Below are positions 43,207 to 52,672 of a stretch of 64,000 nt of DNA, piece by piece. Source of the stretch: Nitrosomonas sp. (GTDB lineage Bacteria > Pseudomonadota > Gammaproteobacteria > Burkholderiales > Nitrosomonadaceae); assembly GCA_016703745.1 (NCBI GenBank), contig JADJBK010000006.1:1116001-1180000 (forward strand), written 5' to 3'. Numbering within the stretch: the first letter of the stretch is position 1; each line of letters begins with the position of its first letter. A model generated the notes under the pieces. It had not been told where the DNA came from. It was given only the letters and a program-made list of their open reading frames with translations, and ran no database searches. Position numbers and translations under genes: made by a program.

Positions 43207-44031
43207 TTGTCATCACATCAAGCCAATCTATTAAATCAAGCTGCTACTGTCGATTATTGTGTGAAAATCGATGGGAAACTGCTAGAGGCGATTCCTCACG
43301 ACTTATACATCCCGCCAGAAGCGCTGGCAGTTTATCTTGACAATTTCGAGGGTCCACTTGATCTGCTGCTCTATCTGATACGTAAACATGATTTCAACAT
43401 ATTGGATATTCCCATGGTCGAGCTCACCCGGCAATACATTGCCTATATCGATGCCATGCATACTGACCAATTTGAACTCGCGGCAGAATACCTGTTAATG
43501 ACAGCATTGCTGATTGATATCAAGTCACGTTCATTGTTGCCACAACCCGCTGCTATCCAGGACGAGGAAGCTGATCCTCGTGCAGAACTGGTGCGTCGGT
43601 TACTGGAGTATGAGCGTATCAAACTTGCCGCAGCACGCCTGGAGTCCCTCCCCGTAGCAGGCAGAGATTTCATGCCGGCGCAAGTATGGATTGAGTTACG
43701 GGATAAAAAAATACTTCCCGTTGCGACCCTTGATGAACTACATCTCGCCTGGATTGGTCTGCTTGAAAAAGCCAGAGTCAATCGTCACCATGCCATCCAG
43801 TATGAGGCAATATCCGTGCGTGCATGCATGAGTGAAATCCTGCGGCGATTACAAATAAACAACATCATCCCGTTTTCCGAATTATTTGATGGGATAATTA
43901 CAGTCAGTAAACTGATCGCCAGTTTTCTTGCGCTACTGGAGCTGGCAAGAGAATCGCTAATTACTATTTCACAATCAGAAAGTTTTGGAACAATTCATGT
44001 GTGCTCTACCCAGCCCGACACAACCAGTTGA
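43207..44031 (+). CDS. scpA: Segregation and condensation protein A
   Basis: A 274-residue kleisin of the SMC-ScpAB condensin. The family N-terminus DLYIPPEALAVYLDNFEGPL is followed by DLLLYLIRKHDFNILDIPM and a C-terminal winged helix (ACMSEILRRLQINNIIPFSELF). The start is uncertain: a TTG at 43207, only 17 bp after trpS, or a GTG at 43261 would both fit. The gene overlaps scpB by 35 bp. Confidence 0.93.
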   Translation: MSSHQANLLNQAATVDYCVKIDGKLLEAIPHDLYIPPEALAVYLDNFEGPLDLLLYLIRKHDFNILDIPMVELTRQYIAYIDAMHTDQFELAAEYLLMTALLIDIKSRSLLPQPAAIQDEEADPRAELVRRLLEYERIKLAAARLESLPVAGRDFMPAQVWIELRDKKILPVATLDELHLAWIGLLEKARVNRHHAIQYEAISVRACMSEILRRLQINNIIPFSELFDGIITVSKLIASFLALLELARESLITISQSESFGTIHVCSTQPDTTS

Positions 44032-44608
44032 CGCCATCAAAATACTCGAAACAGCCTTGTTGACCAGTCAGATACCTTTGTCAATCACACAATTGAGAAA
44101 ACTGTTTGACGGTAAAACAGATGCCCATAATCTGCTCAATTTACTAAAGTTATTGGCTGAAAAATGGCAGGATAGCGGGCTAGTATTGATTGAAGTGGCA
44201 AGTGGCTGGCGATTCCAAACCAAACCAGAAATGGGTATTTTCCTGGAACGACTCAATCCACAAAATCCCCCACGCTATTCGCGTGCCGTCATGGAAACTC
44301 TGGCTGTAATTACTTATTTACAACCAGTCACACGAGGAGATATCGAGGCAATTCGCGGTGTTGCCGTCTCAAGCACAGTTATAAAGACGCTGGAATCGAG
44401 ACGATGGATAGAATCAGTTGGCCAGCGGGAAGTTCCTGGCAGACCGTTACTGTATGCAACTACCCAGTATTTTCTGGATGACTTCAATTTACAGCGCCTA
44501 GATCAATTACCTCCATTAGAAAACATGGGGCAATTAGACATTACGACAGCGACAACTCTGTTTAATGCACAAAATCTGCACCAGGAACAGATCGATAATC
44601 AAGTTTAA
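43997..44608 (+). CDS. scpB: Segregation and condensation protein B
   Basis: A 203-residue ScpB with two winged-helix domains; SRAVMETLAVITYLQPVTRG and the DIEAIRGVAVSSTVIKTLES stretch are typical. ScpB dimers bind ScpA in the chromosome-segregation condensin. I choose the ATG at 43997, with GGAACA upstream; a TTG four codons earlier is possible. The coding region starts inside scpA. Confidence 0.93.
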   Translation: MCALPSPTQPVDAIKILETALLTSQIPLSITQLRKLFDGKTDAHNLLNLLKLLAEKWQDSGLVLIEVASGWRFQTKPEMGIFLERLNPQNPPRYSRAVMETLAVITYLQPVTRGDIEAIRGVAVSSTVIKTLESRRWIESVGQREVPGRPLLYATTQYFLDDFNLQRLDQLPPLENMGQLDITTATTLFNAQNLHQEQIDNQV

Positions 44609-44638
44609 ATTTTAATTATTTTCGGAGAGACATTCGTC

Positions 44639-45895
44639 ATGTATCAAAAAATCATAATTCCAGCCTCGGGCAGCAAAATTCAGGTTAACAAGGATTCATC
44701 CCTGCTCGTACCCGACAATCCGATCATTCCGTTTATTGAAGGGGATGGAATCGGTATCGATATTACACCAGTCATGATCAAAGTGGTTGATGCTGCAGTC
44801 AAGCAGGCCTATGGCAGCAAACGCCAGATTTCATGGATGGAAATTTATGCGGGTGAGAAGGCAGTCCGATTGTACGGCCAGGATACGTGGCTACCTGATG
44901 AGACTCTAACCGCAGCAAAGGAATTTGTGGTCTCGATCAAGGGTCCGCTAACCACACCAGTCAGTGGTGGGATCCGCTCAATCAACGTGGCGCTTCGGCA
45001 GTTATTGGATCTTTATGTTTGCCTGCGGCCAATACGCTATTTTCAAGGTGTCCCCAGTCCGGTTAAGCATCCAGAAAAAGTCAATATGACCATTTTCCGA
45101 GAAAATTCGGAAGATATTTATGCTGGTATTGAATGGGAAGCACAAACTAAAGAAGCACAACAAGTGATAGATTTTTTGACAAAAAACATGGGAGTCAAAA
45201 AAATTCGCTTCCCGGATACCTCAGCAATCGGAATCAAACCAGTATCTCAGGAAGGTAGTCAGCGACTCGTCAGAAAAGCCATACAATATGCAATTGACCA
45301 GAATTGTGACTCAGTAACACTTGTGCACAAAGGCAACATAATGAAATTTACTGAAGGTGGTTTCAAAAACTGGGGCTATTCCGTTGCACAACAAGAATTT
45401 GGCGCACAGCTACTTGATGGGGGCCCGTGGATGAAGCTTAAGCACGGCAACCAGGAAATCATCATTAAGGATGTTATTGCAGATGCCTTCCTGCAACAAA
45501 TTCTGTTACGTCCAGAAGAATACGATGTAATTGCTACGCTGAATCTGAATGGGGATTATATTTCAGATGCCCTGGCTGCGCAGGTTGGCGGTATTGGTAT
45601 CGCGCCAGGCGCCAATTTAAGTGACAGTATTGCTATTTTTGAAGCCACGCACGGTACCGCACCTAAATACGCAGGGAAAGATATGGTAAACCCGGGATCG
45701 ATTATTCTATCCGCCGAAATGATGCTGCGACATCTTGGCTGGCATGAAGCAGCAGATAATATTATTCAATCGATGGAAAAGACTATTTCAGATAAAGTTA
45801 TGACTTACGATCTGGCCAGGCTAACGCCAGATGCTAAACAGGTCAGCTGCTCACAATTTGGTGCAGCAATGATACAAAGAATGGAAATACTTTAA
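44639..45895 (+). CDS. icd: NADP-dependent isocitrate dehydrogenase
   Basis: A 418-residue isocitrate dehydrogenase of the E. coli Icd type. Substrate-binding segments GGIRSINVALRQ (with the serine that AceK phosphorylates in E. coli) and FRENSEDIYAGIEW are present. THGTAPKYAGKD is the NADP-binding region. It catalyses the oxidative decarboxylation of isocitrate to 2-oxoglutarate; in obligate autotrophs this feeds biosynthesis. It is preceded by GGAGA. Confidence 0.96.
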   Translation: MYQKIIIPASGSKIQVNKDSSLLVPDNPIIPFIEGDGIGIDITPVMIKVVDAAVKQAYGSKRQISWMEIYAGEKAVRLYGQDTWLPDETLTAAKEFVVSIKGPLTTPVSGGIRSINVALRQLLDLYVCLRPIRYFQGVPSPVKHPEKVNMTIFRENSEDIYAGIEWEAQTKEAQQVIDFLTKNMGVKKIRFPDTSAIGIKPVSQEGSQRLVRKAIQYAIDQNCDSVTLVHKGNIMKFTEGGFKNWGYSVAQQEFGAQLLDGGPWMKLKHGNQEIIIKDVIADAFLQQILLRPEEYDVIATLNLNGDYISDALAAQVGGIGIAPGANLSDSIAIFEATHGTAPKYAGKDMVNPGSIILSAEMMLRHLGWHEAADNIIQSMEKTISDKVMTYDLARLTPDAKQVSCSQFGAAMIQRMEIL

Positions 45896-46378
45896 CGCTC
45901 TGTGGCAACTAATTGCTTAATCTTCAGTAAAAAATGCATTATGAGGATAGCTGAATTCAAGGAATGGATAAAACAGGTTGAATGGATGAAGTGCGGTCAG
46001 CCAGACAGGCTTTGAGTAAAATCATAAAGGAGCTGATACTGCTACGATCAGAGAATATGATGCCTGTCTCTCTGTCGTCAAGAACTATGCGCTATAGACG
46101 CCGCCACAATCACACGGGATCAATACCCTAACAGGAACAAAGTTGACCCTATTTCGCCAAAAAGACTACACACAAATGACGACTTGGAAACCAAGAACAC
46201 ATAAAACTGTGATGCGCTGCCGAATAACCAGAAACACGAATCTTAATAATAAATTAAGAAAGCTTACAGACTTTTTATAAGCAAGTGTCACAAATAGACT
46301 TTAACTTACTTCTGCATTCGCCCACTTAACCATGACCACGATTAAGTGGGCTCCAAACTCAACTTAGTTACTTTCGTT
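45896..46378. other. Intergenic region after icd
   Basis: In this 483-bp stretch I can support no gene. One short + frame (from 45984, about 49 codons) has no good start signal and no recognisable similarity, and the rest is broken by stops. Near the right end is the inverted repeat described separately. Confidence 0.5.
46321..46350 (-). terminator. Inverted repeat downstream of cspA
   Basis: CCCACTTAA (46321-46329) pairs with TTAAGTGGG (46342-46350) around a 12-base loop, 29 bp after the cspA stop. There is no T run after it, so it may stabilise the cspA 3' end or act as a weak terminator. Confidence 0.4.
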
Positions 46379-46582
46379 TCAAGGAGCTTGAATGTTAGAC
46401 GCTTGCTTACCTTTTGGCCCTTGAGTCACTTCAAAACTTACTTTCTGCCCTTCCTTGAGTGTCTTGAAACCAGTCATATTGATCGCAGAGAAATGTGCAA
46501 ACAAATCCTCACTGCCATCATCCGGTGTTATAAAACCAAAACCCTTTGAATCATTAAACCATTTTACTGTTCCTGTTGCCAT
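46379..46582 (-). CDS. cspA: Cold-shock protein CspA family
   Basis: A 67-residue OB-fold cold-shock protein. RNP1 appears as KGFGFITP and RNP2 as DLFAHFSAI; MATGTVKWFNDSKGFGF is the typical start. It binds single-stranded RNA and DNA and melts RNA structure. The paralogue type (cold-inducible or constitutive) cannot be told from sequence. The 475-bp gap before rpmE would hold its promoter and 5' UTR plus a decayed transposase. Confidence 0.95.
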   Translation of the reverse strand: MATGTVKWFNDSKGFGFITPDDGSEDLFAHFSAINMTGFKTLKEGQKVSFEVTQGPKGKQASNIQAP

Positions 46583-46728
46583 TTCTACTTCCTATTAAAA
46601 ACTGGGCCGGATACCCTAATACTATTTGAATTTCAAGACCGCAAACGGGTGTAACCAGAACTGCAGAATACTTGAAGCCAAACGCCAAGCGCAGTGTTAC
46701 GCAAAATAACGTTTAAGTCAAGTCAAAT

Positions 46729-46920
46729 GTCTAAGTCCTCCAGGACGATATGCCGGATAACAGCCAGATTCGCAGCACTATGCTCCTTGCGAGTCCGGCT
46801 GCTAATGAAATAGCGTATTTCCTCGGTCACTTGGTTATCGGCTTCTCCTCTGGCGGTAACGACAATAATGCTTTATAAGCTTTTCCAGTCATGCCGTTCC
46901 TGGAGTCAGACTATATCGAC
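46729..46920 (-). pseudogene. Decayed ISAs1-type transposase fragment
   Basis: In one minus-strand frame the sequence reads VDIV-stop-LQERHDWKSL-stop-SIIVV, then TARGEADNQVTEEIRYFISS, then RTRKEHSAANLAVIRHIVLE. The blocks 'LQERH.W', 'EIRYFISS' and 'NLAVIRHI.L' match the C-terminal half of ISAs1-family (DDE_Tnp_1-associated) transposases in order. The catalytic stretch normally between FISS and the R(I)RK block is deleted. Two stops confirm decay. Confidence 0.6.
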
Positions 46921-47057
46921 TGTTGCTCGATTACATTCTATTTTCAAATACTTTTAAGCGCGACTGCCCTGTTTGCTCTGATATCTAGTGTTGCAGCGGG
47001 GCGTTTATTAAGTGATAATACGCGATTAAGTAAAATCGTCTTGTAAGGAAAATACAA

Positions 47058-47276
47058 ATGAAAACAGGGATTCATCCGGAATACAATGAAATAACGGTGA
47101 CTTGTAGCTGTGGGGAGTCGTTTGTCACCAAATCGACACTCAACAAACCATTACACATCGAAGTATGTTCGTCCTGTCATCCCTTTTATACCGGCAAGCA
47201 AAAAATTGTCGATACAGCAGGTCGGGTTGAGAAATTCAACCAGAAATATGGTAATCGCTTTCAGAAACAATCATAA
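47058..47276 (+). CDS. rpmE: 50S ribosomal protein L31
   Basis: A 72-residue L31 of the zinc-binding (C+) type. The ligands C16, C18, C37 and C40 (CSCG and CSSCHPFYTG) are all present. The sequence starts MKTGIHPEYNEITVTCSCGE. Zinc-binding L31 is often exchanged for a zinc-free paralogue under Zur control; no paralogue is in this window. AAGGAAA lies upstream of the ATG. Confidence 0.96.
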   Translation: MKTGIHPEYNEITVTCSCGESFVTKSTLNKPLHIEVCSSCHPFYTGKQKIVDTAGRVEKFNQKYGNRFQKQS

Positions 47277-47280
47277 AGAT

Positions 47281-47416
47281 ATCTCCAAAAATTTAAAAGT
47301 CTTAAACAACAAGGCGCAACACGAGCAAAAAATGTTGGCGCCGCATGGGATGGATAGGCGAGGAAATATTTTTCGGAATACCCATGTGTTGTGACGAAAT
47401 CCAGGTTTTTGGAGAT
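47281..47416. repeat. MITE-like element with terminal inverted repeats
   Basis: ATCTCCAAAAA (47281-47291) and its exact complement TTTTTGGAGAT (47406-47416) bracket a 136-bp non-coding unit that begins 4 bp after the rpmE stop. No protein is encoded inside. No clear target duplication is visible. It may serve as a terminator for rpmE or be a non-autonomous element. Confidence 0.5.
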
Positions 47417-47631
47417 GCTCATAAATACTCAGTCTTTACCTGGCGTTGATACCAGCAGCCAGCAGGTTACTTTTACCACCCCCATTCAGATAAAGCAGGG
47501 GCTATTCGCCCAAATACACGGCGATTATTTGCTTTAAATAATAATGTTTTTAAGTTGCGCCCGCTGATTAACTTTTCGCCTGCATTCTCTGGCGAGAATC
47601 ATTTTTATCCACGTTGTCAACAATATCAGCC

Positions 47632-48906
47632 ATGAAATTCACAACCAGATTATTGATCTGGATGATTATCGGATTTATTACGGGTAGTCTGATTAATATC
47701 TTTTTTAGTCAGCTCGATTTGGTTCAAAAATATCTGGTAGAAGGCTTATTCCATATTGCTGGCACCATCTTCATCAACCTTCTTAAGCTACTGGTCGTGC
47801 CAATAGTAACTTTTTCGCTGATCAGCGGTATTTGCGCAGTTGGTGACATCCGTAAGCTTGGACGTGTCGGCCTCAAAGCTTGCCTGCTTTTTATTCTAAC
47901 AACGATCCTTGCTATTACGCTGGCACTAAGCCTCTCACTGATACTGGAACCTGGAAAAGGATTTAATCTGGCCACATCCGGCGCGGTCGAGCTTAACATC
48001 CAGCCTCCTCCATCACTAACAACAACCCTGATCAATATAGTACCAACCAACCCGGTAGCTGCATTTGCTCAGGGCGAAATGCTGCAGATTATTTTCTTCG
48101 TCATTCTGTTTGCAACTGGTTTAACAGTACTCGGTGAGCGCGCCCGTTCCGTTGTTACGCTATTTGATCAGCTAAATAATGTCATGATGCAGGTAGTCAA
48201 ATTGGTAATGCATGTTGCACCCTATGGGGTATTTGCGCTGATGGCAAAAACTTTCTCAACACACGGTCCCGAATTGATTCTACCCATGTTGGGATATTTT
48301 GGTAGTGTGGCAGCGATACTTATCCTGCATACAGTCGGCACCCTCATGGTATTGCTAAAATTGCTCGGACGGCTCAATCCAATGCAATTCATGCGTAAAA
48401 TTAGAAGCCTACAGATATTTGCCTTCAGTACTGCCAGCTCCAACGCCACCCTGCCAGTCACACTCAATACCGCAGAAAAACATATCGGTATCGATAACTC
48501 TATTGCTTCATTTATCATTCCACTTGGTGCCACTATTAACATGGATGGGACTGCTATCATGCAAGGCGTGGCTACGGTATTTGTCGCCAACGTGTACGGG
48601 ATAGAATTGGGATTAAGTAGTTATCTGATGATTATTCTTATGACTGTTCTCGCTTCAATTGGTACTGCAGGCGTTCCTGGCGTTGGACTGGTAATGCTCG
48701 CGATGGTGTTTCAACAGGTCGGATTACCCTTGGAAGGTATTGCATTGATCATGGGCATTGATCGTTTGCTGGACATGCTTAGAACCGTAGTCAACGTCAC
48801 TGGTGACACCGTTGTTGCCACTATTGTCGCACGTAGCGAAAATGAATTTTCTATGGCGACTTTTCAGAACGATAATCAGAAATCCCATTCCGATACACTT
48901 ATCTAA
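47632..48906 (+). CDS. Dicarboxylate/amino acid:cation symporter (DAACS family)
   Basis: A 424-residue transporter of the GltP/DctA/GltPh fold with eight membrane helices and two re-entrant hairpins. Hallmarks are the serine-rich hairpin FSTASSNATLP, the Na+/substrate motif NMDGTAI in SFIIPLGATINMDGTAI, and the second hairpin ASIGTAGVPGVG with DRLLDMLRTVVNVTGD. The substrate could be glutamate, aspartate or C4-dicarboxylates. I place the start at the ATG at 47632. It stands alone. Confidence 0.92.
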   Translation: MKFTTRLLIWMIIGFITGSLINIFFSQLDLVQKYLVEGLFHIAGTIFINLLKLLVVPIVTFSLISGICAVGDIRKLGRVGLKACLLFILTTILAITLALSLSLILEPGKGFNLATSGAVELNIQPPPSLTTTLINIVPTNPVAAFAQGEMLQIIFFVILFATGLTVLGERARSVVTLFDQLNNVMMQVVKLVMHVAPYGVFALMAKTFSTHGPELILPMLGYFGSVAAILILHTVGTLMVLLKLLGRLNPMQFMRKIRSLQIFAFSTASSNATLPVTLNTAEKHIGIDNSIASFIIPLGATINMDGTAIMQGVATVFVANVYGIELGLSSYLMIILMTVLASIGTAGVPGVGLVMLAMVFQQVGLPLEGIALIMGIDRLLDMLRTVVNVTGDTVVATIVARSENEFSMATFQNDNQKSHSDTLI

Positions 48907-49196
48907 TCGTTAAAAATTTTATCCATATTATTAATTCCAGAAATACGATCGAACTGTTAATAAAAATATATAACATATTGTTTCAAAAAATAATATTAGA
49001 TAACCCTGAAAATAAAAGCCAAGACTAAAATTTATTATCCAGATGCAGGCTCTCAGAAAATACAACGCGAGTTAACTGCACCATTCTTCATAATAATTCT
49101 ACCAACTATGGTGTTTGCACGAATCAATCACCCGTATTTGCTTTTCACGTAACAGCAAAATTGGCAAATATTGCCGCACTAACAGGGGAAATTGTA

Positions 49197-50477
49197 ATGA
49201 CAGAACCGACGATTATCTGTCCAAACTGTAAAACTGAAATCAAGCTAACCGAATCGTTGGCGGCACCTTTGGTCGAATCGACCCGTAAACAATATGAGCA
49301 GCAATTGGCTCAAAAGAATGGAGAAATTCAGCAGCGCGAGCAAGCAATACGTGATAAGGAAAGCAAGCTCACAGAGGAAAAACGTAAGCTCGATGATCAA
49401 GTGGCATCGCAAGTGTCCGAGCAATTGAAAATGGAGCGAGCACGAGTGATTATGGAAGAGTCACGTAAAGCCAAATTGGCTAGTGCTGCTGAATTAGAGA
49501 GCAAAGCGCGGGAGTTGATTGAACTACAAGAAATACTTAAAACTCGTGACGAGAAACTCCTGCAGGCACAGCAGGCACAAGCCGAGCTGATCAAAAAACA
49601 GCGTGAACTGGACGATGCTAAACGCGAACTGGAACTGACTATTGCCAAGCGGGTACAGAATGAATTGACCGAAATACGCTCAACAGCCAAAAAAGAGGCT
49701 GAGGATGAGCAAAAACTCAGAGTGATGGAGAAGGAACAAACTATTGCCGCCATGCAAAAGCAGATTGAAGACCTCAAACGCCGAGCCGAGCAAGGCTCAC
49801 AGCAACTACAAGGGGAAGTGCAGGAGCTCGAACTGGAAAACCTGCTGCGCCTGAAATTTCCATTCGATACTATCGAGGCAGTGCCGAAAGGTGAGTACGG
49901 TGGTGATGTGCTACACCGCGTGATTGGCGCGAGTGGCCAGGTTGGTGGCACATTACTATGGGAATTCAAGCGCACTAAAAACTGGAGTGATGCCTGGTTA
50001 GTAAAGCTGCGCGACGATCAACGCGCTGCAAAAGCGGAAATTGCCATCATCGTGAGCCAAGTGCTGCCAAAAGGTGTAGAAACCTTTGAATTGATCGAAG
50101 GCGTCTGGGTTACCCACCCACGTGCGGCCTTCCCAGTTGCCATGATTCTGCGCCAATCATTACTTGAAATTGCACTGGCGCGACAATCCTCTCAAGGTCA
50201 GCAAAGCAAAACCGAAATGGTTTATCAATACCTCACCGGCCCGCGCTTCCGTCAACGCATCGAAGCGATTGTCGAAGCATTCTCTACCATGCAGGAAGAT
50301 CTCGACAAGGAACGCAAAGCTATCATGAAACAATGGGCCAAGCGTGAAGAACAGATCGAGCGAGTGATGGCAGCAACTACTGGTATGTACGGAGATTTGC
50401 AGGGGATTGCAGGAAAGTCATTGCAGGAAATTGAGGGACTGGAATTCCGTGGATTGGAATTTGATTCCGAGAAATAA
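49197..50477 (+). CDS. DUF2130 coiled-coil protein
   Basis: A 426-residue protein. A short zinc-ribbon-like start (TIICPNCKTEIKL) is followed by a long, highly charged coiled coil (about residues 25-215) and a C-terminal DUF2130 domain (LRLKFPFDTIEAVPKGEYGG, then GTLLWEFKRTKNWSDAWLVK), which has some look of a nuclease-like fold (D, ExK pattern in GGDV and LLWEFKR). The ATG at 49197 has AGGGGAA upstream. The function is not established; it stands alone between two uninformative gaps. Confidence 0.85.
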   Translation: MTEPTIICPNCKTEIKLTESLAAPLVESTRKQYEQQLAQKNGEIQQREQAIRDKESKLTEEKRKLDDQVASQVSEQLKMERARVIMEESRKAKLASAAELESKARELIELQEILKTRDEKLLQAQQAQAELIKKQRELDDAKRELELTIAKRVQNELTEIRSTAKKEAEDEQKLRVMEKEQTIAAMQKQIEDLKRRAEQGSQQLQGEVQELELENLLRLKFPFDTIEAVPKGEYGGDVLHRVIGASGQVGGTLLWEFKRTKNWSDAWLVKLRDDQRAAKAEIAIIVSQVLPKGVETFELIEGVWVTHPRAAFPVAMILRQSLLEIALARQSSQGQQSKTEMVYQYLTGPRFRQRIEAIVEAFSTMQEDLDKERKAIMKQWAKREEQIERVMAATTGMYGDLQGIAGKSLQEIEGLEFRGLEFDSEK

Positions 50478-50771
50478 GTACCCGTAATTAGAAAATTTTT
50501 GAAGGAAGTTGAGCCCAAGCTGCGCAACTATGAACAAAAACCGAATATGAGACGCGGTACATCAGGCACTCAAAAAAGCGAATACCTTCATTGAGCACGC
50601 TTAAAAAACCGCATATTTCTGCAAGAATCTTGCTCGAATACGGTTGGAATACAGGCTAAACAAAGAATTTACCAATACCAGCCAACACAGAACAAACCAT
50701 CCATAAAATCAAAGTTCTATGTGCGAACCGGAGCTCCTGTTTTTCACTGTCATTCGGTCCAGGTGTTCCCA
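50478..50771. other. Gap between DUF2130 gene and argD
   Basis: A 294-bp convergent gap. I see no open frame of note, no RNA gene and no clear intrinsic terminator. Confidence 0.4.
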
Positions 50772-51956
50772 TTATAAACGTACCGTCAAAAACCGGTCTA
50801 TGATTGCGGATACCCCGGTCACAACCTGCTCAGCCTCATCCTGACGCATAGTTAGGGCAGGCAGCAGACGAACTACTTTCTCGGATGTCACATTAATCAG
50901 CAAGTGCTCTTGCAGCGCTTCACGCACCAACTCACCACAAGGAACCGGTAATTCGATTCCCATCATCATCCCCTGCCCTCTGATCTTCAGCACGTCCTGC
51001 CATTTCTGCAAACGCAGCTTAAATTGTGCCCGCATAAATTCGCCAATGGTCACGGCATTGGTCATCAGTTCTTCCTGCTCAATCACTTCCAGTGTAGCCA
51101 ACGCCGCTTTGCAGGCCAGTGGATTACCACCAAAGGTGGAAGCATGGTTGCCTGGCTGGAAAACTTCCGCTGCCCTGCCTCTGGCAAGGCATGCTCCAAT
51201 TGGCATTCCGGAGCCCAGTCCTTTTGCCAGCGACATGACATCCGGTAGAATCTCACTGTGCTGAAAGGCAAACCATTTACCGGTTCTGCCCAGCCCACAC
51301 TGCACTTCGTCGAGCATCAGCAGCCAGCCACGCTGATCGCAGATCTGGCGCAAACCCTGCAAGTAACTCGCCTGAGGGAAATTGACACCACCTTCCCCTT
51401 GATAGGTTTCAAGCAGAATGGCGACGACATCCCGGTTATTAACCGCGATTTGTTCCACTGCAGCCAGATCATCGTAAGGCGCACGCACAAACCCGGTCAG
51501 CAAGGGCTCGAAACCTGCCTGGGTTTTACGGTTTCCGGTTGCCGTCAAGGTCGCCATGGTACGACCGTGAAAAGATCGTTCCATGACAATAATCGTCGGC
51601 AAATCTATTCCCTGATTGTGTCCATGCAGACGCGCCAGCTTGATGGCAGCCTCATTGGCTTCCGCACCAGAATTGCAGAAAAATACCTTATCGAGACCGG
51701 ACAGACTGGTCAGCCGATCAGCCAGCAATTCCTGATTTTTGACATGATAGATATTAGAAGTATGCACCAGGGTTGCAGCCTGCTCGCATATCGCACGGGT
51801 CAGCGCTGGATGACAGTGACCCAGTCCACAAACCGCAATACCAGATAATGCATCCAGATAACGGATATTTTGATCGTCCCACAGCCACACACCTTCACCT
51901 TTAACAAAGGTAACCGGTAGCCGTGAATAGGTGTTCATCAGTGTAGACACAGTCAA
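50772..51956 (-). CDS. argD: Acetylornithine aminotransferase
   Basis: A 394-residue class III PLP aminotransferase of arginine biosynthesis. PLP-binding features are FCNSGAEANEAAIKLAR (phosphate loop), LMLDEVQCGLGRTGK (D contacting the pyridine) and SLAKGLGSGMPIGA (Schiff-base lysine). The short N-terminus (MTVSTLMNTYSRLPVTFVKG) is that of ArgD rather than of longer omega-aminotransferases. It may also act as succinyldiaminopimelate aminotransferase. It is downstream of, and in line with, the ydbL gene. Confidence 0.92.
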   Translation of the reverse strand: MTVSTLMNTYSRLPVTFVKGEGVWLWDDQNIRYLDALSGIAVCGLGHCHPALTRAICEQAATLVHTSNIYHVKNQELLADRLTSLSGLDKVFFCNSGAEANEAAIKLARLHGHNQGIDLPTIIVMERSFHGRTMATLTATGNRKTQAGFEPLLTGFVRAPYDDLAAVEQIAVNNRDVVAILLETYQGEGGVNFPQASYLQGLRQICDQRGWLLMLDEVQCGLGRTGKWFAFQHSEILPDVMSLAKGLGSGMPIGACLARGRAAEVFQPGNHASTFGGNPLACKAALATLEVIEQEELMTNAVTIGEFMRAQFKLRLQKWQDVLKIRGQGMMMGIELPVPCGELVREALQEHLLINVTSEKVVRLLPALTMRQDEAEQVVTGVSAIIDRFLTVRL

Positions 51957-51990
51957 TGATCCTGTTTAAGAGTTGATATAGAACGGATAC

Positions 51991-52416
51991 TCATTTCTGA
52001 CGCCACGATCCATCAGCCTGCTGATACCACCAGCTCGGTCTTGCCAGCGAAATCCAGCGCTGGCTGAACGTATTGCGAATATCCCTCTCCCATTCGGGAT
52101 GATTGTTAGCGCGGGCAATTTCATGATACAACGCGCTGCGATCCTGATTTTCAGCCGCTACCAGTGCATTAACCGACTGCCGTGCAGCCAGTGGCACAGA
52201 ATTTGCGTCACGCAGCGCAACTGAGCCGTCGCGTGTAAGGCCCACTGCACCATTATCGTAATAGGGCTGCAACTGCGCATGACGTTGCTGCATGCTTTGC
52301 TTCAGATTTGCAATAGCAGGCGTATTGATTTCAATGTTGGCATTCTGCGCATAACCTGTAAACGGCAAGAATAAAAGGTACAGCAACAATAATGATCGGA
52401 GCAGAATCAGATGCAT
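51991..52416 (-). CDS. ydbL: YdbL-family periplasmic protein (DUF1318)
   Basis: A 141-residue exported protein with a signal peptide (LLRSLLLLYLLFLPFTGYAQ, cut after AQ or near it). The DUF1318 body has NLKQSMQQRHAQLQPYYDNG and VGLTRDGSVALRD. It is the third gene of a ydbH-ynbE-ydbL operon, as in E. coli, where YdbL is thought to control the YdbH-YnbE intermembrane bridge. Confidence 0.88.
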   Translation of the reverse strand: MHLILLRSLLLLYLLFLPFTGYAQNANIEINTPAIANLKQSMQQRHAQLQPYYDNGAVGLTRDGSVALRDANSVPLAARQSVNALVAAENQDRSALYHEIARANNHPEWERDIRNTFSQRWISLARPSWWYQQADGSWRQK

Positions 52417-52456
52417 AAGTGTGCACCCTCCAAATATAGATGATCAGACAGAGCCA

Positions 52457-52663
52457 TTATGGGCGGATTCCTTCCATGAGTTTTCCCGGTTTTTGTGATT
52501 TATTTTCATCGCGGGTTGCATCTTCGATCTGCCACACTTCTTCGATGATTCTGTCCGCCGCTTTCTCCGCTGCCGCTGCCGGGAAATAAATGTTGATGGT
52601 GACACACGCCGATAAAACAAGGCCCATTGGCAATACTAACAGCGGTTTAAAAGTATTTTTCAT
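52457..52663 (-). CDS. ynbE: YnbE-family outer-membrane lipoprotein
   Basis: A 68-residue lipoprotein with the lipobox LSAC at about residue 20 and the YnbE core INIYFPAAAAEKAADRIIEE. In E. coli YnbE multimers complete a bridge between YdbH and the outer membrane for phospholipid transport. The gene follows ydbH by 9 bp. Confidence 0.9.
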   Translation of the reverse strand: MKNTFKPLLVLPMGLVLSACVTINIYFPAAAAEKAADRIIEEVWQIEDATRDENKSQKPGKLMEGIRP

Positions 52664-52672
52664 TTTGATATT

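Noticed and set aside
45984..46133. Short + frame after icd, about 49 codons
   Set aside because: It has no convincing start signal and no similarity I recognise; the surrounding frames are closed by stops.
49397..49975. Serine-rich minus-strand frame opposite the DUF2130 coiled coil
   Set aside because: Serine/arginine-rich antisense of a glutamate/lysine-rich coiled coil is a known artefact.
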